From positions 744,001 through 808,000 of the forward strand of contig NZ_JAGGJV010000001.1 in NCBI RefSeq assembly GCF_017873135.1: a stretch of 64,000 nucleotides of DNA, written 5' to 3'. Both the position numbers and the translations under genes were made by a program. The notes beneath the pieces were generated by a model. It was not told the DNA's origin. It was given only the letters and a program-made list of their open reading frames with translations, and made no database searches. The stretch is from Rhizobium herbae. Its GTDB lineage: Bacteria; Pseudomonadota; Alphaproteobacteria; Rhizobiales; Rhizobiaceae. Positions 26,974 to 35,783 of the stretch are shown here, piece after piece. Position 1 is the stretch's first letter, and every line of letters begins with the position of its first letter.

Positions 26974-27063
26974 ATAGGACACGCCCGTCCTTGCGGGTCT
27001 GAACGTGCGTAGGTGGGCGTTATTGCCCGCTGCGCCGCTGCCGTCTCCTATTCGGATTACACC

Positions 27064-27291
27064 ATGAAACCTATATTTCTGGTGGTTGCCTTGCCGCTCT
27101 TCGCAAGCGGTTGTGTTACCACGTTGCCCCCTGAAGTTATTGCTTCGGGCGACCTTGCCGACCTCCCGGTCGATGTTCGCCCCGTCCGCTATCAAAGCCC
27201 CGTTTCGGGCTACTCGCACCGCGTCCCGGTCGATCCCAAACCGTGGCGAAACCAGAACGACGCGCAGGCTCCAGACGGAGGCGCGTCATGA
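27064..27291 (+). CDS. Small lipoprotein
   Basis: 75 residues with a lipobox 'LFASGC' at residues 12-17, so the mature N-terminus is Cys17. The rest is short, Pro-rich and without metal motifs. It is translated just before the TolC-like gene (ATGA overlap). Function unknown; likely an operon accessory to the efflux channel. Confidence 0.7.
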   Translation: MKPIFLVVALPLFASGCVTTLPPEVIASGDLADLPVDVRPVRYQSPVSGYSHRVPVDPKPWRNQNDAQAPDGGAS

Positions 27292-28751
27292 ACGTAACGA
27301 AACTCAAGCTCGCGGCAACTGTCGCGCTCCCGCTTATTCTCGGTGGATGCGTCTCGGCGGCGGAGTATTCCCAGAAGAACTCCGGATTCTCGTCCGTATC
27401 CAACAAAACCGCAGAAGCGACCGGAAAAGACACCGTCTGGATTCAGAACCGCCACGATGCCCAGGCCGTCTCGGGTCGGGTGAAGACGTTGCTTGCGAAG
27501 GAAAACGCCGATGTCGAGACAGCGGTGCAGGTCGCCCTCCTCAACAACAAGGGCCTCCAGGCAGCCTATGCCGATCTCGGGGACTCGGCTGCGGACGCGT
27601 GGCAGTCGACCATGCTCGTGAACCCGACAGTCGAGGTCGGATTGATCGGTATCGGCACGCCAGGGCTTGAAGCTTACAAAACCGTCGAAGGCGTGATCGC
27701 CACCAACCTCCTGGCGCTCGCTACCCACAAACGGAACGTGGAAATTGCCGATACCCAGTTCCGCAAGGCCCAGCTCAATGCTGCCATGCAGACCTTGCAA
27801 CTTGCCGCCGATACCCGGCGTGCGTGGATCACTGCCGTTGCCTCGTGGGAAACGGTCGCCCAACTCAACCAGGCGCAGGCGGCGGCAGACGCAGCTTCGG
27901 ACCTTGCACAAAAACTCGGCGAAACGGGTGCGCTGACCAAGGGTGGCCAAGCCCGCGAACACGTATTTTATGCCGAACTGGCGGGTCAGACGGCAAAGGC
28001 CCGGCTTGAGGCCCGTCTCGCGAAAGAAGAACTGACACGGCTGATGGGACTTTGGGGATCGGACACCGACTACCAGATTCCCAATCGCCTGCCGCAGCTT
28101 CCGAAGGGTCTGATCAAGCGAGACCTGATTGAGGCGGAGGCTCTGCAACGTCGTGTTGACCTGCAGATGGCCAAGCTCGATCTCGACGCCACGGCCAAGT
28201 CGTACAACCTTACGGAAGCAACGCGATACGTGACCGATCTCGAAATCCTGACGGGGTTCGAAACAGAACGGGAACTGGAGGACGGCGAGAAGAAAGTCGA
28301 CACGACCGGCAACGTCGCGCTGGAGTTCGTCATCCCGATCTTCGATTCCGGCAAGGCCCGAATGCGGAAAGGCGAGCTGGCCTACATGCGTGCCGCGAAC
28401 CTGCTGGCGGAAAAGGCAGTGAACGTCCGCTCGGAGGCGCGGTCCGCCTACCAGGCCTATCGCTCCAACTACGATATCGCCCGTCACTACCGCAACAGCG
28501 TCGTACCGCTGCGCACAAAGATCGAAGAAGAATCCCTCCTCACATATAACGGCATGATCACCAACACGTTCGAATTGCTCGCCGACAGCCGGGAGAAGGT
28601 CAACTCGATCCTCCTGGCCGTCAACGCAAAACGCGATTTCTGGTTGGCCGAAGCCAATCTCGCGCCTGCCATTTATGGCGGCGGCGCGGGCGCAGCCGGT
28701 GGCGAAACGGAAGTCGCAGCGGCTGCCGAAAGCGGCGGCGGCGGTCACTAG
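27288..28751 (+). CDS. TolC-family outer-membrane factor
   Basis: 487 residues with lipobox 'LILGGC' (Cys about 21), so a CusC-like lipoprotein. Long alpha-helical segments are typical of the TolC barrel-tunnel ('AVQVALLNNKGLQAAYADLG', 'AEALQRRVDLQMAKLDLDA', and the terminal 'LLADSREKVNSILLAVNAKRDFW'). It is the probable outer-membrane channel for CusBA or for the periplasmic copper oxidation products. The start at 27288 has a good site (ACGGAGGCG). The C-terminus is Gly/Ala-rich and ends 'GGGGH'. Confidence 0.9.
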   Translation: MNVTKLKLAATVALPLILGGCVSAAEYSQKNSGFSSVSNKTAEATGKDTVWIQNRHDAQAVSGRVKTLLAKENADVETAVQVALLNNKGLQAAYADLGDSAADAWQSTMLVNPTVEVGLIGIGTPGLEAYKTVEGVIATNLLALATHKRNVEIADTQFRKAQLNAAMQTLQLAADTRRAWITAVASWETVAQLNQAQAAADAASDLAQKLGETGALTKGGQAREHVFYAELAGQTAKARLEARLAKEELTRLMGLWGSDTDYQIPNRLPQLPKGLIKRDLIEAEALQRRVDLQMAKLDLDATAKSYNLTEATRYVTDLEILTGFETERELEDGEKKVDTTGNVALEFVIPIFDSGKARMRKGELAYMRAANLLAEKAVNVRSEARSAYQAYRSNYDIARHYRNSVVPLRTKIEEESLLTYNGMITNTFELLADSREKVNSILLAVNAKRDFWLAEANLAPAIYGGGAGAAGGETEVAAAAESGGGGH

Positions 28752-28765
28752 GAAAGGACAAAGAC

Positions 28766-30115
28766 ATGTTCAACAGAAGACAGATGCTCGGCGCAGGCGC
28801 GGCCCTGGTTTCGACCGCCGCCTGGGCGAAGACCTCCAACATGGGTCTGCCTGAGGCTGCCATCATGGAAACCGCCGACACGCAGACGCCCGTCCGGCCC
28901 TCATCAGGACCGCATTACACCCCCGTCGTGACCCTCAACGGCTGGACGCTACCGCATCGCATGAACAACGGCGTCAAGGAATTCCACCTTGTCGCCGAAC
29001 CGGTCGAGCGTGAGATGGCCGAGGGCATGACAGCGCACCTCTGGGGCTACAACGGCCAGTCGCCGGGTCCGACCATCGAGGCGGTTGAAGGCGACCGAGT
29101 TCGCGTCTTCGTGACCAACAAGCTGCCGGAACATACCACCATCCACTGGCACGGCATGATCTTGCCGTCCGGAATGGATGGGGTTGGCGGGCTGTCGCAA
29201 CCGCACATCCCCGTCGGCAAGACCTTCGTCTACGAGTTCGACCTCGTGAAATCGGGCACCTTCATGTACCACCCGCATTCCGACGAGATGGTCCAAATGG
29301 CCATGGGCATGATGGGGATGTTCATCATCCATCCGAAGGACGAGAAGTTCATGCCGGTGGACCGGGACTTCGTGTTCCTGCTCAGCGCCTATGACATCGA
29401 TCCCGGCACCTACGTTCCGCGCATTATGGAAATGACGGACTTCAACCTCTGGGCCTGGAACAGCCGCATCTTCCCAGACATCAGCCCGCTTGTGGTCTCC
29501 AAGGATGACAGGGTCAGGGTCCGGGTGGGCAATCTCACCATGACCAACCATCCGATCCACATGCACGGCTACGACTTCGAGGTCACCTGCACGGACGGTG
29601 GCTGGGTACGGCCGGAAGCCCGCTGGCCGGAAGTCAGCATCGACATCCCGGTCGGCGCGATGCGGGCCTACGAGTTCGACGCCAAATATGTCGGCGACTG
29701 GGCGATCCATTGCCACAAGTCGCACCATACGATGAACGCCATGGGGCATGACATCCCGACATTCATCGGCGTCGACAAGAAAGCAGTCACGGAAAAGATC
29801 AGGAAACTCCGCCCCGAATACATGCCGATGGGGACCGCTGGCATGGCCGACATGGGCGAGATGGAAATGGAAATACCGGAGAATACCGTTCCGATGATGA
29901 CCGGATGGGGTCCGCACGGTCCCATCGAGATGGGGGGCATGTTCTCCGTCGTCAAAGTCCGCGAGGGGATTGCGGCCGACGATTACACCGATCCCGGCTG
30001 GTACGAAAATCCACCCGGTACGCAGGCTTGGGAATGGACGGGCGAACTGCCCGACACGACCAAGGCGAAAGACGCAAAGACGCAGATCACTCCGAAACCC
30101 ATGAAGCACGGTTGA
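28766..30115 (+). CDS. Periplasmic multicopper oxidase
   Basis: 449 residues with a signal 'NRRQMLGAGAALVSTAAWA'. Copper ligand motifs: HWHG 127-130, HPHSDEM 169-175, HPIHMHG 262-268 and HCHKSHHTMNAMGH 315-328, giving the trinuclear and type 1 sites. This is the shorter two/three-domain copper oxidase group, which oxidises Cu(I) to less toxic Cu(II). The last third is Met-rich ('GMADMGEMEMEIPE'). It lies between tolC and the cupredoxin gene. The symbol copA used for some such oxidases is avoided because of the ATPase. Confidence 0.94.
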   Translation: MFNRRQMLGAGAALVSTAAWAKTSNMGLPEAAIMETADTQTPVRPSSGPHYTPVVTLNGWTLPHRMNNGVKEFHLVAEPVEREMAEGMTAHLWGYNGQSPGPTIEAVEGDRVRVFVTNKLPEHTTIHWHGMILPSGMDGVGGLSQPHIPVGKTFVYEFDLVKSGTFMYHPHSDEMVQMAMGMMGMFIIHPKDEKFMPVDRDFVFLLSAYDIDPGTYVPRIMEMTDFNLWAWNSRIFPDISPLVVSKDDRVRVRVGNLTMTNHPIHMHGYDFEVTCTDGGWVRPEARWPEVSIDIPVGAMRAYEFDAKYVGDWAIHCHKSHHTMNAMGHDIPTFIGVDKKAVTEKIRKLRPEYMPMGTAGMADMGEMEMEIPENTVPMMTGWGPHGPIEMGGMFSVVKVREGIAADDYTDPGWYENPPGTQAWEWTGELPDTTKAKDAKTQITPKPMKHG

Positions 30116-30155
30116 TCGTGAAATCTATCCCATCAAACAACCAAAGGACTGAATC

Positions 30156-30635
30156 ATGAAGACTGCAATTATCGCATTTTTCCTCGCGGCATTCGCGTCT
30201 CCGGCCCTTGCCTCCGGTTCACACGCTGGTGGTCACGGCGAAGCCATGGCTGTCGGTGAGCCCGGCAAGAAGGCGCAAGCCACCCAGACCATCCGCGTTT
30301 CCATGAAAGAGACGGACGACGGCAAGATGATCTTCACGCCCAACACCTTCAAGGTCCGCAAAGGTCAGACCATCGTCTTTGCGATCAAGAACGCGGGCGA
30401 GCTGGACCACGAGTTCGTCCTCGACCAGGAAGACAAGATTATGGAGCACAAGGCCGTGATGGAGAAGTTCCCGGAAATGGAACATGACGACCCGAACGCG
30501 ATCCGTTTGGCGGCTGGAAAGTCCGGCGAGATCATCTGGAAGTTCACCAACGACGGCACGTTCAAGATCGCCTGCCTGGTTCCCGGCCATTATGACGCCG
30601 GAATGCACGGCGACGTCACCGTAGCCAAGAAGTGA
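30156..30635 (+). CDS. Periplasmic cupredoxin
   Basis: 159 residues, signal peptide to about 'PALASGS' (residue 20). A plastocyanin-like fold with type 1 copper ligands: His in 'ELDHEFVLD', then Cys-His-Met in 'ACLVPGHYDAGMHG'. The N-terminal 'SHAGGHGEAM' could bind extra copper. It probably exchanges electrons or copper with the oxidase just upstream. Confidence 0.92.
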   Translation: MKTAIIAFFLAAFASPALASGSHAGGHGEAMAVGEPGKKAQATQTIRVSMKETDDGKMIFTPNTFKVRKGQTIVFAIKNAGELDHEFVLDQEDKIMEHKAVMEKFPEMEHDDPNAIRLAAGKSGEIIWKFTNDGTFKIACLVPGHYDAGMHGDVTVAKK

Positions 30636-30657
30636 TCCGACCCAAGGAGATAAGACA

Positions 30658-30942
30658 ATGAGATCAGTTTTCACATTTGCAGCCACTGCCATGGTCACAA
30701 TCGCCCTCGCCTCCGGCGCTTTCGCGGCGGAATTCACCAAGGGCACCGTCAAGAAAGTCGACGCCAAGGCAAAAAAGGTCACCCTCATTCATGAGGAACT
30801 CAAGTCTCTGGAAATGCCTGCCATGACCATGGTTTTCCGCGTTAAAGACGACGCGATGCTTGAGAAGCTCAAGGAAGGCGCGAGCATCGAGTTCGTCGCC
30901 GAGCGCGTTGAGGGCAAGCTGACCGTCACGGAAATCAAATAG
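30658..30942 (+). CDS. cusF: CusF-like periplasmic copper chaperone
   Basis: 94 residues with a signal peptide (to about residue 23). A small beta barrel with the CusF Cu(I)/Ag(I) site: 'LIHEELKSLEMPAMTMVFRV' (His, two Met ligands of MPAMTM). It normally hands metal to CusB, whose gene is at 1511 in this window. Last gene of the oxidase operon, followed by a 9-bp hairpin. Confidence 0.94.
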   Translation: MRSVFTFAATAMVTIALASGAFAAEFTKGTVKKVDAKAKKVTLIHEELKSLEMPAMTMVFRVKDDAMLEKLKEGASIEFVAERVEGKLTVTEIK

Positions 30943-30961
30943 TACGATATCGTCGGATAAT

Positions 30962-30989
30962 GCACGCGGCTGTTTGAGCGGCCGCGTGC
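30962..30989 (+). terminator. Hairpin after cusF
   Basis: GCACGCGGC and GCCGCGTGC form a perfect 9-bp stem with a 10-base loop, 20 bp after the cusF stop. No T-run follows. Confidence 0.6.
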
Positions 30990-31073
30990 GACACCTCTGC
31001 GTTACCGAGAGAAAGCGGACTCGGTCGACCCTCAAGGTCTTGGAAACCCACCCGCGCTTTCAAGCGACGAGCA

Positions 31074-32429
31074 ATGACCTCTTCACTCAGCGCCCAGTGG
31101 GACGCCGCGCGGGAAATCCGTTCAATCCTTTTGCGATTTGTCGCTTTCGCCATCCTGCTTGCCAACCTCCTGCTTGGTGGCAACGAGGGAGCCGAAAGGA
31201 CGCATTTCATCGTCGTCATTAGCTACTTCATCATCAGCGTCGCTTCGGTAGCGACCGCGCGATTCCTGCCTAGCCTCTCTTGGCTTAAGACTCTCTTTGT
31301 CGTTCTCGATGCGCTGCTGGTTGCCCTGATTTTGTACGCGCACATTCTTGGCGGACCGGTTACCGAAAACCACAATCTGACGACGACTAGCCTGGTGGTT
31401 GCGTTCATCTTGCTCAATCATGTCGGCCTGAAGCAAGATCGTCGGCTCGTGCTTGTCTTCTCCGGCATCGTCCTGGGTTCCTGGGTAGCCATGTTGGCGA
31501 TCACCGCCGCCAGACATCATACTGCCGACGCAATGTCGCTGCTTGCGGCATTCTTCAACCAGGACCTGGGCCTCACAGTAAGCTTCGGCTTTACAGCTTT
31601 CGCTATCTACTTGCTCGCGAGGGATCATGACCGGACCCGCCAGGAAGCCTTACGAGCCGACAAGCGGCGTCTCAATCTTTCGCGCTTCTTCTCGCCGCTT
31701 GTGGTTGCGGACCTCCAAGATGGCGGCTCAAACCTTGATCTTGAACGCCGTAACGCGGCGGTTATGTTCGTCGATCTGCGAGATTTCACGAGTTTTGCCG
31801 AGACCGCACCTGCACGGGAACTGGCGTTGGTATTGGCAGAATACCGCCACCTCGTTTCCGGGACCATCTTCCAACATGGCGGGACAGTCGACAAATTCAT
31901 TGGGGACGGGGTCATGGCAGTGTTCGGCCAGCCCAAGCCCACCGAAAACGATGCAGACCGGGCCTTGGCATGCGCTCTCGACCTCGTCGATGCACTGAAC
32001 GATTGGAAGAACCACAGCATGCTGAACGGCTACCCTGCCCTCAACGCGGGCATCGGCTTGCACTACGGCACGGTCGTCGGCGGGGTTCTGGACAGCGGAT
32101 GCCACAGCGAGTTCACAGTGATCGGCGACGCTGTAAACGTCGCGCAACGACTGGAGACCTTGGCCAAGTCACTTGACGCACCACTTGTTGTATCGTCTGC
32201 GCTGATGGCTCGGTTGCAAAACCCAGTTCCATCTGCCCTCTGGATACCCCAAAGCTCAGTGCCGCTGCCGGGACGTCGCCACCCGATAGATGTTTGGTAT
32301 CTGCGCCGTGAAGCGGGTCTCAACCCGGCCGACGACAATTCAGGCTATGAGACCGGGGACATACAGACCGCCCTCCAAAGATCATCTTTCCAGTCGTCGC
32401 CTCCCGGGCCTACTGTGTGCACCGGATAG
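31074..32429 (+). CDS. Membrane-bound class III adenylate/guanylate cyclase
   Basis: 451 residues. Residues 15-185 hold about six transmembrane helices; the cytosolic cyclase domain starts near 215 with 'VMFVDLRDFTSFAE', then 'DKFIGDGVMAVFG' and 'FTVIGDAVNVAQRLE'. The second copper-island cyclase after 13162. The C-terminal 30 residues look random and the last 85 bp overlap the opposite-strand gene at 32345, suggesting a displaced stop codon. The substrate (ATP or GTP) is not certain from sequence. Confidence 0.88.
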   Translation: MTSSLSAQWDAAREIRSILLRFVAFAILLANLLLGGNEGAERTHFIVVISYFIISVASVATARFLPSLSWLKTLFVVLDALLVALILYAHILGGPVTENHNLTTTSLVVAFILLNHVGLKQDRRLVLVFSGIVLGSWVAMLAITAARHHTADAMSLLAAFFNQDLGLTVSFGFTAFAIYLLARDHDRTRQEALRADKRRLNLSRFFSPLVVADLQDGGSNLDLERRNAAVMFVDLRDFTSFAETAPARELALVLAEYRHLVSGTIFQHGGTVDKFIGDGVMAVFGQPKPTENDADRALACALDLVDALNDWKNHSMLNGYPALNAGIGLHYGTVVGGVLDSGCHSEFTVIGDAVNVAQRLETLAKSLDAPLVVSSALMARLQNPVPSALWIPQSSVPLPGRRHPIDVWYLRREAGLNPADDNSGYETGDIQTALQRSSFQSSPPGPTVCTG

Positions 32430-32719
32430 TCAATTCCTCGAACGGACACCTTGGCGGGATCGCTGCACTTCACGAAGGCTCGATGTTTTCCCGGATCAAT
32501 GTAGGCAGAACCGCTCGTAGCGTCGCCTTGCGAAAGCGATATTAGAACGTCGTAATCGTATCCAGCTTGCTCTGTCGCGTGATTACTGACGAGACCAAGA
32601 TTGACAACGGTGTTGTCGTCGAAATGCGCAGTGTGGAATATCAGAGGCTCTGAGGCCACCGCGCTTAAAGCGGACAGCACTCCGACGGCGAGGGTGAGTA
32701 CAAAAGCACGCATTCCCAC
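32345..32719 (-). CDS. Secreted hypothetical protein
   Basis: 124 residues with a signal peptide to about 'SAVASEP' (residue 23). It is beta-rich with three cysteines or fewer and no recognised motif. It overlaps the 3' end of the cyclase gene on the other strand by 85 bp. No family recognised. The following 32720-32923 to tniQ holds no gene that I can support. Confidence 0.55.
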   Translation of the reverse strand: MGMRAFVLTLAVGVLSALSAVASEPLIFHTAHFDDNTVVNLGLVSNHATEQAGYDYDVLISLSQGDATSGSAYIDPGKHRAFVKCSDPAKVSVRGIDYPVHTVGPGGDDWKDDLWRAVCMSPVS

Positions 32720-32923
32720 CTCCCATGGTTCAGCGAAGCCAGTATCATATCACGTACGTGGCGGCTTTCCACCTGAGTCTACCGGCTCGCCAGGCGTCGA
32801 CTTCTTCCCAATCAATGGCGATCAAAGTTCAATAATCACCTTTACATGTGCTTGGCGTATCTTGCCATTACCGCTAATAGCGAGAGAACGACCAGCACTC
32901 GCCGATGGTTGTTGGCTGCTCGG

Positions 32924-34777
32924 CTACCTATGGAATCTGCTTTGGAGAAGTCCGAGGTTTTCGCATGCCCCCACCCTGGACCATAGTGTAGTCAGCCCGA
33001 CGGACAGCCGCCCAACCTCGGACTTCTCCAAAGCCCTCAATCTTTGAGTGGCGACTCGATTTTCCAAAAGCAACTTTGTACGGATTTCCGAAGCAAGCAT
33101 CCAATGTTTCCTCAGGTCACCAATATCGTTGATCGTCGGGTTTGTTGGGAGCAAATCATTTTTAATGAAGCAGGCAACTACGGGCCGGGAGATACCCATC
33201 GCAAGCCCGCTCTCACACTGTCGGAGCGGCACCCGTTCGGTGGCCGATACTTGTCTGCTTCCCATAAGCACGGCTTCGAGCTGATCCGTTCGCGGTATGT
33301 AAAGGTTTCGAACATCGCAACCTTTGTCGGTTGCTCCCCTCGAAACGGAAACACGGCCGTCTGCCATGGCACGAAAAATTTGCACCCACCGCTTTCCATC
33401 CATGTGGGCCATCTGAAAGCTGAGCAGGGCAAGCGAGACCATACCAGATGGCTCAACCAATGGTGCTGTCTTCAACGTTTGCAGCAACGAAGTAGTCCAG
33501 TGCTTTTGGCGTGCCTTTCGGAAATTACCGAGAACACTAGTCAATTCGGGCATCATACCGTCATCGTAAAGCTCGACCAGAAAGGGAACGGGCAACCCGA
33601 GCACTTTGGAAAGCTGGCGAGCCTCAGGCGCATCGCGCAGGACTTTCACCGCGACTTCGCTATCAGGAGCAGGATTGGACCTAAGGCGCAGCAGCTCACT
33701 GCGGGCTTGCCGAAGAGGCTGCGCTACAGAGCACTGATACGGCACCTGGGTTCCGAATTCTTGCTGACGCCGCACTACCTGCTTACGCAAGTCGACTTCG
33801 AAGCGGGATTTTAAAAGACCTCTTACGGAACGAGACAGGGTCGGATCGAAACGAAGCCGATTGGATAACTCTTTACTTGGGTCTTCTGCAGACCTAGGCT
33901 TCGATGCCGCGAACATAGCATCGTACGCGTCTGGCCAGCCCAACAAAGCCCTTCCCGCTTTGGCAATGCATGAGGGATTAAGTGCATCGCTATCAATACC
34001 CTCGTTCCTTTGGCTAACCCCCGCCAGCTGAATCGCAAGCTGAAATAGATCGCCTCGGTTCTGCTCCGCCAAATCGCGATGCAATGGGACGGAACTGTTC
34101 GCGTGCAATCGCTCAGGATCGATGAGGTCTGTTACGAACCGAAGCGCCTCGTCATCATTTACTTCGACAACAGGTTGTGGGAACTCGCGGAGGTCCACCG
34201 CACCAACAAAACTTCCTGGCAAGGTGCAACTGTCGCAGAACGCAACTCCGTAGCAGCGAGACCAGCCGAGCTGCCGATTGCAAACCGGGCAGTGATCGAG
34301 CAGCTTTTCACGAGTTTCTGGATCGAAACTTAATGGCTTCAGAGACCACATTGCCTTTTGGCGGCCATGCAGCCGAAGAGAACGAGGCGACACACGCCTC
34401 GCCCCGCTGAGATGTCCGCGACGGACGTTGATGCCGAAAAAATTGATCCGGTCACGTCCCGACGACTCCGGCTCCAAGAGCATGCGAAGGGCAGCGTCAG
34501 AATCCTTCCGAATGCCTAGCACATTGACCAAACTGTCGATCTCGTCCGAAGGGCCGATAGGAATTGCCGCGACACTCCTGAACGAGCGACTTCCAGCGAG
34601 ATCAACCGCCATCTTGGTGTTCCTGAACCCGTTTCGCTCGGACGCCCGCAACACCGTGTCTCTCAGCGCCTCACCCTCTTGCATATCTGTGGGTATCGCC
34701 AACATCCTTCCCTTCATCCCAACGAGAGATGCAAGGTGTTCGACCAGACCATGCTTATCGTCGACCTTATCAAGCAT
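32924..34777 (-). CDS. tniQ: TniQ/TnsD-family target-selection protein
   Basis: 617 residues from the ATG at 34777, which overlaps the tnsC stop; a TTG at 34795 is an alternative. The N-terminal TniQ motif is 'IPTDMQEGEALRDTVLRAS' and 'NGFRN'. A zinc finger follows at about 160-195 ('DHCPVCNRQLGW', 'VAFCDSCTLP'), then long helical repeats. TnsD-type proteins bind a fixed chromosomal attachment site; the 617-residue length suggests this type rather than a short CAST TniQ. The C-terminal 36 codons contain one arm pair of an inverted repeat (32939-33034). Confidence 0.88.
   Translation of the reverse strand: MLDKVDDKHGLVEHLASLVGMKGRMLAIPTDMQEGEALRDTVLRASERNGFRNTKMAVDLAGSRSFRSVAAIPIGPSDEIDSLVNVLGIRKDSDAALRMLLEPESSGRDRINFFGINVRRGHLSGARRVSPRSLRLHGRQKAMWSLKPLSFDPETREKLLDHCPVCNRQLGWSRCYGVAFCDSCTLPGSFVGAVDLREFPQPVVEVNDDEALRFVTDLIDPERLHANSSVPLHRDLAEQNRGDLFQLAIQLAGVSQRNEGIDSDALNPSCIAKAGRALLGWPDAYDAMFAASKPRSAEDPSKELSNRLRFDPTLSRSVRGLLKSRFEVDLRKQVVRRQQEFGTQVPYQCSVAQPLRQARSELLRLRSNPAPDSEVAVKVLRDAPEARQLSKVLGLPVPFLVELYDDGMMPELTSVLGNFRKARQKHWTTSLLQTLKTAPLVEPSGMVSLALLSFQMAHMDGKRWVQIFRAMADGRVSVSRGATDKGCDVRNLYIPRTDQLEAVLMGSRQVSATERVPLRQCESGLAMGISRPVVACFIKNDLLPTNPTINDIGDLRKHWMLASEIRTKLLLENRVATQRLRALEKSEVGRLSVGLTTLWSRVGACENLGLLQSRFHR
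32939..33034. repeat. Perfect 21-bp inverted repeat inside the end of tniQ
   Basis: The arm at 32939-32959 (begins GCTTTGGAGAAGTCC) is exactly repeated in inverse at 33014-33034, with 54 bp between. It is translated in tniQ on both arms. It could form an mRNA hairpin or flank an inverted piece. Confidence 0.85.
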
Positions 34778-35750
34778 CGGCCAGCTCTTCTTCAAACGGA
34801 TTGCGCGTCGCCAGCTTGTTGAGCACCGAATAGTCGTCCGCAGCCGCGCTCAGATGGGAGCGTTCCACACGCTTAGAGCCCTCGTCCTTGGCATAATGGG
34901 CGGCCAGTTCTACGATGTTAGCAGCGTGACCGAAATAGCCACCGGCCGCCTCAAACAGCCGTGGTACGATGTCGTCTTCGAGAAAATTGCTTCGCTCTGG
35001 AAATAGCCCAGATCGCATGAGGTTGATGCCCAACATCCCGCAGTATTCTGTGAAGGCTCTCCGATGCTCGGTATTCCCATAGACCAACGGCCCCAAAAAG
35101 AGCGATTTCACGCAACGGGCACGAATCTGAAAGTCACTCAGAACCTTCGCCTGCGCTTCGGTCGTTCCCACAAACACAATAGGGCAACCACCCAGCAAAA
35201 AGTCTTTCAGCACATTATGGACCCTGGTGGCCTCTGCGCTTTGATACAGCCCCCTGGCACCGATCCTGAGGTGGTTCATTTCATCGAAGATAAGCAGTTC
35301 CGTCCGAAACTCCTGCATGTACCGAAATATTCGATGCTTTTTCGAGCCCATATTGCCAGTCTCTGGCCTTGGGTCCCCGTAAGCCCTGAGTATATCTTCA
35401 AGAAGGGACATCAGCGTCGACGTGCCCGACACCGAGACCCGGACGACCACGCGCTGCAAGGCAGCAACCAGCGTTCTCGGCACCTCTCTACTGAAAAGGC
35501 CGACTTCGTAGCACCTGTCCACAACGTTTTTTTCGAGATAAGCTTTTAAAATTGTTGTTTTGCCACTCTGTGTGTCGGCAAAAAGGGTGACGCACTTGGC
35601 CTCGTATCCCCCAAGCCCGATATTGAGAATCTGGCGGCGGGTCTCGCGCAGGCCGTCAAAACACAAATGCGCTTTCTTCATAAATGTGTGCTCGATCCTC
35701 ATGCTCTGGAAAGCAAACGCAATCGTGTTCGTCGCTGAACGGGTGTCCAT
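34770..35750 (-). CDS. tnsC: TnsC-like AAA+ regulator of transposition
   Basis: 326 residues. Walker A 'ADTQSGKTT' (first glycine replaced by alanine), Walker B 'LLIFDEMNH' and sensor region 'PIVFVGTTEAQ'. This ATPase polymerises on DNA and bridges TniQ to TnsAB. Its last codons overlap tniQ. The N-terminal 30 residues look like a TnsA/B-interaction tail. The Ala in Walker A is a variation worth noting but the lysine and threonine are intact. Confidence 0.9.
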   Translation of the reverse strand: MDTRSATNTIAFAFQSMRIEHTFMKKAHLCFDGLRETRRQILNIGLGGYEAKCVTLFADTQSGKTTILKAYLEKNVVDRCYEVGLFSREVPRTLVAALQRVVVRVSVSGTSTLMSLLEDILRAYGDPRPETGNMGSKKHRIFRYMQEFRTELLIFDEMNHLRIGARGLYQSAEATRVHNVLKDFLLGGCPIVFVGTTEAQAKVLSDFQIRARCVKSLFLGPLVYGNTEHRRAFTEYCGMLGINLMRSGLFPERSNFLEDDIVPRLFEAAGGYFGHAANIVELAAHYAKDEGSKRVERSHLSAAADDYSVLNKLATRNPFEEELADA

Positions 35751-35783
35751 CGTTTAGTCCTCTTCAAATTTTGAGTTTGGGAA

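Noticed and set aside
27210-28748. 512-codon minus-strand frame opposite the TolC-family gene
   Set aside because: Antisense to a complete lipobox-bearing TolC-type protein in a coupled operon.
33044-33814. 256-codon plus-strand frame inside tniQ
   Set aside because: No domain, poor composition, and tniQ is intact with a zinc finger.
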